64,000 bases of DNA from Lophium mytilinum (Eukaryota > Ascomycota > Dothideomycetes > Mytilinidiales > Mytilinidiaceae), in NCBI GenBank assembly GCA_010093605.1, contig MU004187.1:687383-751382 (forward strand), in the 5' to 3' direction. Shown here piece after piece: positions 21,946 to 31,422 of this stretch. Positions within the stretch are counted from its first letter, which is position 1, and every line of letters starts with the position of its first letter. Both the position numbers and the translations under genes were made by a program. The notes under the pieces were generated by a model. That model was not told the origin of the DNA. It did not search any database and saw only the letters and a program-made list of their open reading frames with translations.

Positions 21946-22617
21946 TCAGCTCTCCTCCGCCCTCTCCAAAAATCCCGGATCCCGTTCCACCCTCTTCTCA
22001 AACTTCCCCCACCACTCTTGGAACGCCTTCAGCGGCACCACCTCCGCCCCACCAGGCCCGGACCCCGCGAAACTCGCCAGAAAATCATACGCATTCTTGA
22101 TAATCCGTTGCGCGAGCACCTTCGTCGGGACCGCTACAGGCGCAGGAGTATGCCTTACGAGCGCCATCTCCGCCTGGCCCCCCTGCGTCTTCAACTGCGC
22201 CATACTCGCCGCCACCTGGCTTGCCGGCTCAATCGAAATCCCCAGCATGACCATCTCCGCTTCCCCGCTCGCGCCGTTGATGTTTGCCCCGTTGATGCCT
22301 TCGTCGACCATCGCGTCCTCGTCGACCTGCCCAATCGCGCTGGAATCACCGGCAGAACCTTTCACGCGGAATATCGCGCTCTCCTTCCCCTGCCCAATGG
22401 CGCCGAGGAAGCGGAAGTCGGGCGCGCCGGGCATTTTGAGGTACACGGCCGCGGCGGTGGCGGGGTCGAGGGTGGTGCCGGGGAGCATGAAGACGACGAT
22501 GTGGGAGAAGGAGGGGGTGGGCGGGATGGCGAAGGCGAATTGGGTGTTTGAGAGGGTGGAGGCGCCGGGGGAGGAGAGGGTGAGGACGGGGCGGGAGGAG
22601 AGGACGAGGCCGAACAT
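21946..22617 (-). CDS. OPI10: Hikeshi / Opi10 family protein, 223 aa
   Basis: Hikeshi carries Hsp70 into the nucleus during heat stress; the yeast homologue is Opi10. It is a single exon. The family N-terminus is clear (MFGLVLSSRPVL), followed by the beta-sandwich with FAFAIPPTPSFSHIVVFMLPG, which carries the FG-nucleoporin-binding surface, and VYLKMPGAPDFRFLGAIG. A Ser/Asp/Gly-rich loop at about residues 105-130 is an insertion common in fungi. The C-terminal domain (VLAQRIIKNAYDFLASF, then AFQEWWGKFEKRVERDPGFL) is the conserved dimerisation helix region. The length is near the ~200-aa norm. No targeting sequence is present, as expected for a cytosol/nucleus shuttle. Confidence 0.96.
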   Translation of the reverse strand: MFGLVLSSRPVLTLSSPGASTLSNTQFAFAIPPTPSFSHIVVFMLPGTTLDPATAAAVYLKMPGAPDFRFLGAIGQGKESAIFRVKGSAGDSSAIGQVDEDAMVDEGINGANINGASGEAEMVMLGISIEPASQVAASMAQLKTQGGQAEMALVRHTPAPVAVPTKVLAQRIIKNAYDFLASFAGSGPGGAEVVPLKAFQEWWGKFEKRVERDPGFLERAEES

Positions 22618-23400
22618 TGTGGTTGTATATAGGGGATTTTTGACTGGTGACTTAGTTCGAAGATCGCTAGGGTGGAATGAGAAGACGGTGGTAGGCTAGA
22701 TGAGCGGGAAGGAGCATTGAAATGGGACGTTCGGAGTGGTGACTGTGGTGAAGGATGCTGGTGGTTCGAGATTCTGGAGGCTTCGGGATGCGTCTATGGC
22801 GATCTCAGCCTTACGGTATAAATCGATAAGCAAACGGTGCTGTATTCCACACAAATTTGGGAACGTCGTTTTTCCTTCTCTCTGTTGAAGCACCACAACC
22901 TGCGGGCAATAAGGTTCGTGAAGTATGCCCTTTAGCCACGAAATATTGCCAAATCCTCGGTAGACCTAACGTCTAGCAGACCAAGAGTATTGAGTCGTGT
23001 ACTCTCACCTCTTGGTCAGTAGGGGTGTCTGAAATATCATTCAGAGTAAGAACAAAGCCCAAGCGAATCCCGAGCCGAGGATTTATAACAATTCTGCTAA
23101 AAGACGTACTGATGCTAGATAATTTGCTCTTTTCACCGATTTCGTCTAGATGTTGCCGAAGCGTTCCACACAAAACACCACAGCTCCTAGTACAAGAGTA
23201 TGCCGGCCCAGGCTCCAGGTTCTGATAACAAAGAAGTCTCCTCCTTCATATCTAAGCCTAAACCATCTCAACGCGAGTGCTACCCCCTAATTCCAGTTCC
23301 TCCGGTTGACCCTCCCATGCCGTCAAGGCTACTACTGCACTAATCGAGCTTACTGCTATTAGGACTGCCATGTTCGCAGATAACACTGCCGTTGGACGAC
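22618..23400. other. Intergenic region, no gene seen on the minus strand
   Basis: This interval is upstream of Hikeshi and downstream of the small three-exon gene. The right end overlaps the start of a plus-strand open frame discussed in the findings. Nothing else is supported. Confidence 0.45.
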
Positions 23401-24155
23401 TCAATGCCGCCACAGCTGCTCTTCCTGTTCCCCACTCGGTCTTCTCCTTCTCCTACCATGTGGTCCGTGTCCTGTCCTATAGTCTTCTTCCTCCTTTTCT
23501 TCATGTCCTTGCTCGGTTGGTAACCTTCCTGGGCGCCATGGGTTGACTTTCCAGGATCGAATTAGCATACGACATTCGTCTTGCGTTGCCTCACTTACAT
23601 CCTGGGGGTGTCAAACGTCCTCCAATGCCTTTCCCGCCGCCACTTCCATTTTGCCCTTGACTCGCGGGGAAAATGTGACCGCTAACTCGAGCCTTCTCCT
23701 CATCTGGCACCTCTTCCGTATCCTGATATTGGGCAGGCTCGCGAGCACTGGTCCTGGGTCGGCTCTGTCCATATTCCCCATATTCCCCAGGTGTGGAGTG
23801 CTGAGACGCGATCTGCCCGTAGCCGTGATGCCCTGAAGCGGATGGTAAGGTTGTCGATGTCGGCTGGTTGTGCGGATAGTGCAAAGACGCTGGCTGAGAA
23901 TGTGACTGATAAGACGCCTGCTGAGCTAGCTGAGAGGGCGACAGAGCTGGAGCGTGCTGAGCCAGCTGAGAGGGTGACTGACCGACGACCGCCGGAGACT
24001 GTTTGTGCCAGAGATACACAGGCTGCCCTTCAAGCCCTTTAGTTGGCATAGTAGAGGAAGATTACATGATTAGCCTTACCCCTGTCGTCATACGTGATAC
24101 GGTAATAGTCGTTGTATTGTGCGCTCCATATCCAACCAGAAGGATTGTCTGCCAT
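23401..24155 (-). CDS. Unidentified 216-aa protein with WW-like N-terminus, three exons
   Basis: Exons are 24155-24080, 24027-23599 and 23546-23401; introns are 52 and 53 nt and the sum is 217 codons. The second intron has a perfect GTAAGT donor and an upstream CTAAT branch site. The N-terminus (SGWIWSAQYNDYYRITYDD, joined to GQPVYLWHK) has paired tryptophans and tyrosines spaced like a WW or SH3-type mini-domain; short proteins starting this way are common in Dothideomycete and Leotiomycete genomes (from memory). The middle is Gln/Ser/Ala-rich with repeats of SPSQLAQ, and the end is Arg-rich (HGRRRRRPSGEQEEQLWRH). No signal peptide or membrane segment is visible. The first intron could instead end 9 nt earlier (acceptor CTAAAG), adding three residues. 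The function is unknown. Confidence 0.65.
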
Positions 24156-25174
24156 CGGAATGCAACTTTAGTGGCCGAATGGTCTCACAGACTTGACGAG
24201 TTAGGGGGAAAAGATATCGAGATCGGTATTGCAACAACTCTGAGAAGAGGACTGTCTCATGGGCGAGGGAAAGCGGGGTCACGAAGTCAGCCGTACGGTA
24301 GAGCCGCATATGAAAGACGCGGAAGAGCTGATTTGCAGATAGCCGATACCAAGGCGATGGATTCGTCAGGCCATGTGGAGGATGTTAGAATTGGTGTGGT
24401 AGCACAAGGCTGAGGTTTGGTAAACCACCAACTTCTGCCCAACCTACTTACTTTGGGCAGCAACGAGTCTGCCTGGCTATATCTTGAGGTCAAGGTAGCT
24501 GCTCTCCATTCTCCTACGATGTCATAGCATTGCTTGTTATGTGTACGTCTTCGTGTCTGCTCAAGCATCTTGAACTTATGGAACACTCTTCGTCACTCCT
24601 CTATTAGCTAAGCTGTTCGTTTTCTTCCTTCTCAACCTTAAGCTTATAATTACCTTTTATTATGGTGGACTCCTCTCCGTAAAGACTGCAGCTCCAGAGA
24701 ACGTGTGTGCCGGTAGATACGAGCTTGAATTCTTGTTAGGACGTTGTGAATAGAGGACCTGTAGGGACTATGTAATGAAGAAGCGTCATTTGTGCAAAGA
24801 GCTGTGCCGATATGAGAGTGTCTGCAAGCGCAGGAGTTGCTTCACCGATCTCAGGTCATGTGACTATGGGCCCTAAAATGGGCTAGCTCTATCTGAATCA
24901 GCAACCACTATTCGACGCGGACGGTCTTCCGCTTCCAAGCCTCCCCTCATGCACCAGCTCTGTTGCACAGCATTTCGTGACAGCCAGTATCGCCCGACGT
25001 GCGTTATTTGGCTGATGGTGGGACAAGGTCCCGCGAGGCAGAACCCCGCCCGAGGCTGAAGCCTCCAGCTAACAGTAAAGACACCGGTCCCCATGGACTT
25101 CAATCTAGGATCATCCTTCCAGAGCCTTGCAAGCGCACCACATTGTTTTCTTTTGCTACGGCACAGTAGTTTCC
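24156..25174. promoter_or_regulatory. Divergent intergenic region, no gene seen
   Basis: This ~1-kb interval holds the promoters of the small three-exon gene (-) and the STAND-like/ankyrin gene (+). Short open frames on both strands show no domain or coding composition. Confidence 0.5.
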
Positions 25175-27591
25175 ATGGCTGACCCACTATCCGTCACAGT
25201 TGGAATTTTGGCTCTCATTGGTGCAGCTGGGAAAACGGTCCAGGGATTGGAAAAAGCATGGGAACTTCGGCATATCGATGAAGACTTCATGGGATTGTCG
25301 AATCAGGTAAAAACGGATGAAACATTCTTCCATTCCATCTAAAATCTGTGCAGGTAACGGGACTAAAGACGCAACTCTATGCCGTCAAAAGTTCGCTCCA
25401 GCTGTTCGAAAGTAAAGATTTCAGTCACCACTGGCTTCGAGACAGCGTTCGCGACACAACGATTTTGTGTGGCCAAGCTGAGTCTGTGCTCGCAGAAATC
25501 GACAAGTTCGTTCAAGACATCACTTCCAAGAGCAGGCGAAGGTTGGGTGCCGCGGTCGAGAATAAGCCGTCCAAAAAGAGATGGATACGTCGGAAACCTA
25601 CATTGATTCGATTGTCAGCTAAAGTGACACCCATTGTAAACTCCCTAACTGTAGCAGCAGGCGTCCTTCGAGCTATTGCTTCAGACGAAAAGATCAACAA
25701 GATTGATCTGAAGGTCACTTTCCTTGCCGTTCAAAAGATCGAAATGCTACGGAATGCAAGCAAAACCGCAACGACAATTGAGAGCGCCATGCCATTGGAA
25801 AACCAACTCGAAGTGTCTATCCGTCAAGCTACAGAGCCTAGCGAAACCAGGATGGGATGCCCCGGCCAAGCCTCGCGGAGATCCTCCATAGATTCTTTCC
25901 ACTCAGCAGTCTCAAGTAGTTCAGAATCCACCCCACGATCACTTTCCAGCATTGTTTCTATCTCTGGGACTATGGGAGACGCGACCTGTGAGCCATTTTG
26001 TCCATGCCAGTGCCATGTCAGTAGCCAAGTAAGAACGCCGCAATGGGCCAAGCACATTCTAGGTACCATGACATTCCACGGCAATGGCTCAATATTCCTT
26101 AATCGACGACCTTGTAACAAGAGCTGTGGCCGGAGTGGGCCAACTTCGATTCAGTTCTCCTACTTCGCCCCTGCTTGGACACTTCTAACGTCGCTGAACA
26201 TTTTCGTCAAGGCACAGAGCATCCATGGTTTTAATATCCGTATGCCACGGGTCATTCCCTACAGTGCTACTGTATGGAGCATTATTGAGCTGGGAAACTT
26301 GCCGACTCTAAAGGAAATGGTCTCACGGAATGCCATATCACCGTATGATGTGAGCCCTTCTGGGATGTCGTTGTTGCAAGTTCGTGTCCTGCCACTTTAA
26401 CAACACTACCATTAAGATATCTAATGAATTATAATCTAGTGCGCCGCTATGAAAGGTCAAAACGATATTTATGAATACCTACTGTTTTTGAAGGCCGATC
26501 CCGACTTCCGAGATGGTACAGGAAAGTAAGTACTATCTAAAATGCGATGTCTGCGAGCTCAGCTGACTCAACGCAAATCAAGAGCAGCGAATCAGCCTGG
26601 AGTTGATCGAGCGCTCAGCGGCGTAGACTTGAATCGAACAGTCAGCAGTACAGCTCGAGCTGCTGCTTACAAGCTATTCATCAACACCAACACACTGGAT
26701 CAACAAGAGTTCAACTTTCTCCACCTGATCATTCTAGGCCTTCGAAGCCTAGACCTCGACCTTGTCCTTAGACAGTGTTTGAGTCCTCAATGTGACATCG
26801 ATGCGCCCGATGTCAATGGACGGACCCCGCTTATTTGGGCCGCTTGGAGAGGCGATATAGAAAGTGTGAATTTACTCATCTCGTCAAAGGCTGACGTCAA
26901 CAGAATCGACCATGAGGGCAACAGTGCATTGGCCAAGGCAGCAAAAGGCGGACACCTCGACTGCGTTCGCGAGCTCCTCCGGGCTGGCGCCTCAGTCAGT
27001 ATCGCAGATAACTGGGGCCAGCAACCCATTCATCACGCAAGCAGCAATAAAGCGAATGGTCTCCTGGTTGTGGATGAGCTGCTGGCGTGCGGCGCGGATG
27101 TAAATGCGCCCAGTGAGGAGGGCACGCCTTTACACGTTGCCGCAAATATGGGATCACTTGACACTGTGCGGCGCCTTCTTGATCGAGGCGCCAGAATCAA
27201 CGAACGAGATGCGGACGGCGACTCGCCTGCTATGATCGCACTACTGTGCTGGAACCAGTCTATATTCGTATACTTGGCGCAGAAAGGCGCAAAGCTGAAC
27301 CATATACGAACCACTGGAGAGAACATTCTTCACCTCGTCATATGGGCCGGATCCACTGATATCTGGAGCATGATTACCGAGAATGCCGGCAGTGAGCAAT
27401 TGAGCGGGGTTGATGCTGGAGCTCTCCATGCAAGCCATGACCTAAGGCACTGCTTCGAACATTGCCGAGATCTCTGGTATGCTGGGACAAGGGGAAAGAG
27501 AGAGGAAGAAGAGATCAGATTCCGGTGTATGATTGAGGCCTTCGAAACTAAGCCTATATCTTGCTTCGTAGGAAAAGGACGAGTTCCCTGA
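25175..27591 (+). CDS. STAND-like N-terminus, Cys-rich module and ankyrin repeats, 750 aa
   Basis: Exons are 25175-25306, 25354-26379, 26440-26525 and 26583-27591; the sum is 751 codons. Residues 1-150 (MADPLSVTVGILALIGAAGK, then GLKTQLYAVKSSLQLFESKD) match the helical N-terminal domain found on many fungal STAND/NLR and ankyrin proteins. Around residues 265-340 is a cysteine module, CEPFCPCQCH followed ~40 residues later by RRPCNKSCGRSG, and an aromatic segment (FSYFAPAWTLL). A first ankyrin-like unit (CAAMKGQNDIYEYLLFLKAD) is encoded by the small third exon. A run of about five ankyrin repeats follows at about residues 490-670 (NGRTPLIWAAWRGDIESVNL, EGTPLHVAANMGSLDTVRRL). There is no NACHT or NB-ARC ATPase between them, so this is a non-NTPase relative. 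An immune or incompatibility role is a family-level guess only. Confidence 0.88.
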
Positions 27592-27831
27592 ACAGCTCGC
27601 AAGCCGCATTAACACAACTACAGTGCTGTCGCTACAGTCTCCACACAGACAATCTAGAACAACGAACCACACACCGATTTTATGGATAGCCCTCGCTCAA
27701 ATACTTCAATTCATTCAAGCAGCGCGAAACACGGGTACCAAGCCATAGTCCTAGAACTTTCACTCGCAGCTCCAGTCACAGAAGACACGCAACGTAGGAT
27801 CATAGTCGTACCATAAACTGTACATCCGAAA

Positions 27832-28570
27832 CTAAGCCAACGAAACGATAAAATCCGCCGCCTCCTGGGCATGATTCGGCACCTCATTCGAATGCACATC
27901 CTCATCCACCCCACTCGCACAAAACGGATCGCCCTCATCACAGTAGCTCCTGAGCACAGCAGCATATGTATTCAGCAACGCCAAGCTATCCCCATTATCA
28001 CTCCTCGTAAAGATCCCGTCTCTAGTCGAAGTGCCCACATCAAACGACTGACCCTCGCTATACGACGGGTCTCCGAAAACAACCACACCAGCAACTTTCC
28101 ACACGTTAGCTCTGCAACCTCAAACATCCAGAACGCATCAACTCACTATTCTTCCGATACGCCTCCGCCAACGGATCCGGCTTCGACACTCCCCCCGCCA
28201 ACGCATCAGTCATCACATTCCCCCCCTGACTGAACCCAACCAGCACAATCCGCGCATCCGGACACGCCGCCACATAGCTATGGATCTTATTGATCGTATC
28301 CGTGATCCCGTCCGCGACAGACTCCGGGTACAAGTCCGCGCAGCAGATCGCAGCCGGGTAGTCCACGGCCACGCTGTCAGATCCCGGCACCGCGTTCTTG
28401 ATCAGCGTGGCGACCTGGCCCGGTTTCCCCTCGCCGGGGGCCTCGTTCGAGCCGCGGGCGACGATGATGTGGAAGCCTGTAGCACAGCTCTGGCGAGGGA
28501 TGAATGGGAGCGCGGACGTAGAAGCGATGAAGAACGCGAGGGTGGCTAAGGGGAGAGAAAGGCGGACCAT
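27832..28570 (-). CDS. Secreted cutinase / acetylxylan esterase family (CE5) enzyme, 233 aa
   Basis: It is a secreted serine esterase acting on cutin, acetylated xylan or similar esters. Exons are 28570-28147 and 28109-27832 with a 37-nt intron (donor GTGAGT, acceptor CAGAG); the sum is 234 codons. The signal peptide is MVRLSLPLATLAFFIASTSA. The mature part has CATGFHIIVARGSNEAPGEG, the nucleophile elbow VLVGFSQGGNVM, FGDPSYSEGQSF, and the Asp/His segment CDEGDPFCASG to DVHSNEVPNHAQEA with the presumed catalytic Asp and His. Cysteines are placed for the usual disulfides. The size and the VARGS opening favour the CE5 acetylxylan-esterase/cutinase-like branch; the substrate cannot be decided here. 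The gene is convergent with the ankyrin gene (240 bp between stops). Confidence 0.93.
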
Positions 28571-28647
28571 GCTGCCGGTTGGCTGGCTTGTCTGGTCGAT
28601 GGAAGCTCGCTGGGCCAGGACAACCTGCTTCCTAGGACTCCGCCATC

Positions 28648-28653
28648 TTTATA
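28648..28653 (-). promoter_or_regulatory. TATA box of the CE5 esterase gene
   Basis: TATAAA on the minus strand lies 78 bp upstream of the esterase start codon, in the context GATGTATAAAGATGG. Strongly regulated secreted hydrolase genes often carry such an element. Confidence 0.5.
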
Positions 28654-29781
28654 CATCTCCAATTCCCGACTGAAGCAAGGGAGCCTCGTTTCGGAGCCAC
28701 TCGCCGACTCGCTTACGCTGGGCCCTACGCGCCGTCATGGGAAACAATCAGCGGGGAAGGCTTTGCTGCGATAGGCAGCCGACGGAGGCCCGGGGGTGCG
28801 TATGGGGCTGCATTGAAAGCTTATTCGCATGTTGGAGGCGGCGGATGGGCGAATGCATTGCGCTGATCGCTGGTGAAACGCGAGAAACAAAACGCGGGAC
28901 AGGGTTCCTACGGCGGGTGTGGCAGGTGCTCTGGGTTTGACCCGGGAGAGTGTGGCGCTGTGTATTGGACTTCGAAAAACGTGGAAGAGAGACGAGGAGG
29001 TAGTGGTGGTCGTCTGATGGTGAGTGGGGTAGTGGTGTTGTCTACGGATGCACTCCGAAATGGGAGTATAGACCTACTGTATGGAGTCTAGCGCTTCGCT
29101 ACCGTCGGCAGGAGGATGGTTGGATGTTCACGAGATCGGCGGCAGAGCGGTTGGTTGGCTGTGTGTAGGGACTTGAACGGGGTGGGCCGCTTAGGCGATG
29201 CTGCGATGTGCTTTCGGACTTCGTGGAGCTTACTGGATGCGGGGCGCTCCATATGATGAATTGCGAAGTGGAGCATGCCTCGGCTTGGTTCATAGTTTGA
29301 TTTAGAGTGCGAAGTGCACTGAGTTTAGGCTGAATAGGAGGAAGAATGCAAGCTTGACGGATACTGGTATTGAGAGGGAAGGCGACCTTGAGAACTGAGA
29401 AACTTGGAATGTGTACCACCTCGGCTCTGCTTTCTACGCCAATAGGACATCTTCAGCTCAGGGCAAGAAACAATAGAAGTTGCAAAGCATATATGCCGGG
29501 GATCGATGTTATAGACGGAGACGACAAGGTGCTGAGGACAAAACCAAGGCGGAATGAGGTCGAGATCAGTGGCTTCGGCTCAACATCTCCCGAACCCTGC
29601 TCATCAACATCACGTGATAAATATAGAAAGTGGTAGTGTTCGAAATCGTATTGAATATTCACAAAAAGAAGACACAGGCTTAAGATGCCATGCGTGGAAC
29701 CGACTTCCCAAATTCCGTCCAAAACGCCCGACTCCGTCAATGGTATACGCCTCCTCTTTATGAATGCATGAAAACCCGCGC
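28654..29781. other. Intergenic region, no gene seen
   Basis: This ~1.1-kb interval is upstream of the esterase and downstream of the 65-aa membrane protein. Open frames of 60-106 codons occur on both strands, but they overlap one another and show no motif, signal peptide or conserved splice structure. Confidence 0.5.
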
Positions 29782-30039
29782 TTAAGATGTCTGCTTCTGA
29801 GGCTCGAGCTCCGCTCCACCAGTGACTCCTTTTAGATAGGCGGATCTGCTCTTCTCGTATCGTGTGTTGGAGTGCTCCATTGCTTTGCCCTCGCTTCGGG
29901 CCACTGTGGTTGTGTATGTACCGGCAAGCACTACAATAGAAAAGGCGTTAGATAAAATCACCTTTGTTATGGGAAAATGGACCAACGTACCCATGAAACC
30001 GGCAAAAGCGGGCCAAAACGATTTAGCTGCGGCAGGCAT
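29782..30039 (-). CDS. Small membrane protein, 65 aa, two exons
   Basis: Exons are 30039-29991 and 29930-29782; the 60-nt intron has a GTACGT donor, a TATCTAACG branch site and a TTCTATTGTAG acceptor, all strong. The product starts MPAAAKSFWPAFAGFMVLAG, giving one short membrane helix after a Lys/Phe/Trp motif, then a basic and polar tail (EHSNTRYEKSRSAYLKG). The FWPAFAGF start recalls small mitochondrial inner-membrane subunits such as ATP synthase subunit j, but the match is too short to name it. The intron length is a multiple of three and has no stop, so the unspliced mRNA encodes an 85-aa variant; see findings. A TATATAG element lies ~190 bp upstream on the same strand. Confidence 0.7.
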   Translation of the reverse strand: MPAAAKSFWPAFAGFMGTLVHFPITKVILSNAFSIVVLAGTYTTTVARSEGKAMEHSNTRYEKSRSAYLKGVTGGAELEPQKQTS

Positions 30040-31422
30040 GTTGGAGATGTGATTTGGACTGAAGACGGTAGAGTTGAGAGTGGATTTTGCGTTGCAAACA
30101 GGCGAATCTAGCGATGTCGATGCGATGATTTCGTAGAACGAAGAATCGATGAATTGCTCTTGATTGGTTGATGCGCTTGTAGTGATGGCTGTGTGTATGG
30201 AATGAAGCCACCCAAGAGAAACAACTACCTCTATATAACGATCTCGAAAACAAGAGTTCCAGCCCACCCACCGGTCAACCCCGAGCCTCGACACCGAGTT
30301 GAGCTCGTGTGTTGCGTGACACCTACCCCGTCTTTACCGCAAACGGCAGTGCTCTTCCCCACCGCAAGGGGCTGCGCAAGGTCCTCGTCAGGTCATATCG
30401 TGACATTTCCGCCGGCAGGATTGGCTGGATCCTCGAGGCTGCCAGCTCGCTTCCAGATTCGGCTCCTTCCGAGCGAGCTGGATGGTATCGTGCGATGAGG
30501 AATTTGGGAAGCGAGGTGGTGCGAACCGGGTTGGTGGGGTGATTTGCTGCGCGTGGTGGTGTGACGGATCCTGGGAATTGTCGGCTGAGGATGGGTTGGA
30601 GCCGGGGCCGCGCCGGGACTCCTCAGGGCCTGGTTTAGATGGAGGGCTCTTTTCAGTGGGTAATGCGAGATATTCTTTATCGTGTTCTTTTATGATTCGT
30701 GGTTGATGGATGACGGGAACCGGGGAAGGGTTGCGCCTCGTGAGGTTGTGTTACCGCTGCTACTTTCTTCTATATTGCTTCTACATGACGACCAAACTCT
30801 AGGCCCTTCCCAATCTGGAAGGATATCTTCAATTTTTCAAATGTTTCTCTTTCAGCCTTCACGATAGCCATTAACATACGATCTTTGCTGTTGTGCTCAG
30901 AGGACTAAGTCTGAGACACGTGAGCTTCACATGACCCACAAACATCCTCACACACTTCCAGAATTGCGAAACAAACAGGCACCAAGCATTACATGCATAG
31001 GAAGACGAATGAATGTATCAGGACATCAGTACTAAGCATCACACATTCGCAAAAACAGTCGCGTAGATCGGGATATTACTGAGTTATCATTGTCGCACTA
31101 ATCTAATTAACGAGATTATCGCTCGAACTTATATCCCGTAACATGGGAACTATCCCAATTAACACACACGGCGGATTCCCCATCGCCATCCTATGACCGT
31201 CCTAGTCCCAGTTTCCCAGATCCCATCCATCCTGACCTTTTTGAAGGAGTGTCTAATAGTAGCCTGTATCCAATGCTAGCCATTCATCGTTAAAAGGAAA
31301 GGTAACCCGCCGATACATGTCGGCCGTGAGGGTTTTGATAATCGTTGCTTCATAGATAGAAGTAAAAGGATATACATTTGAAAGTTCAAAAAAAAGTTGT
31401 TCAAAGGGGGTATTTTTGTCGT
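30040..31422. other. Intergenic region, no gene seen
   Basis: This ~1.4-kb interval is upstream of the small membrane protein and downstream of the GPI-type protein. The part from 30870 is AT-richer. A few open frames on the plus strand near 30190-30870 have no supportable product. Confidence 0.5.
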
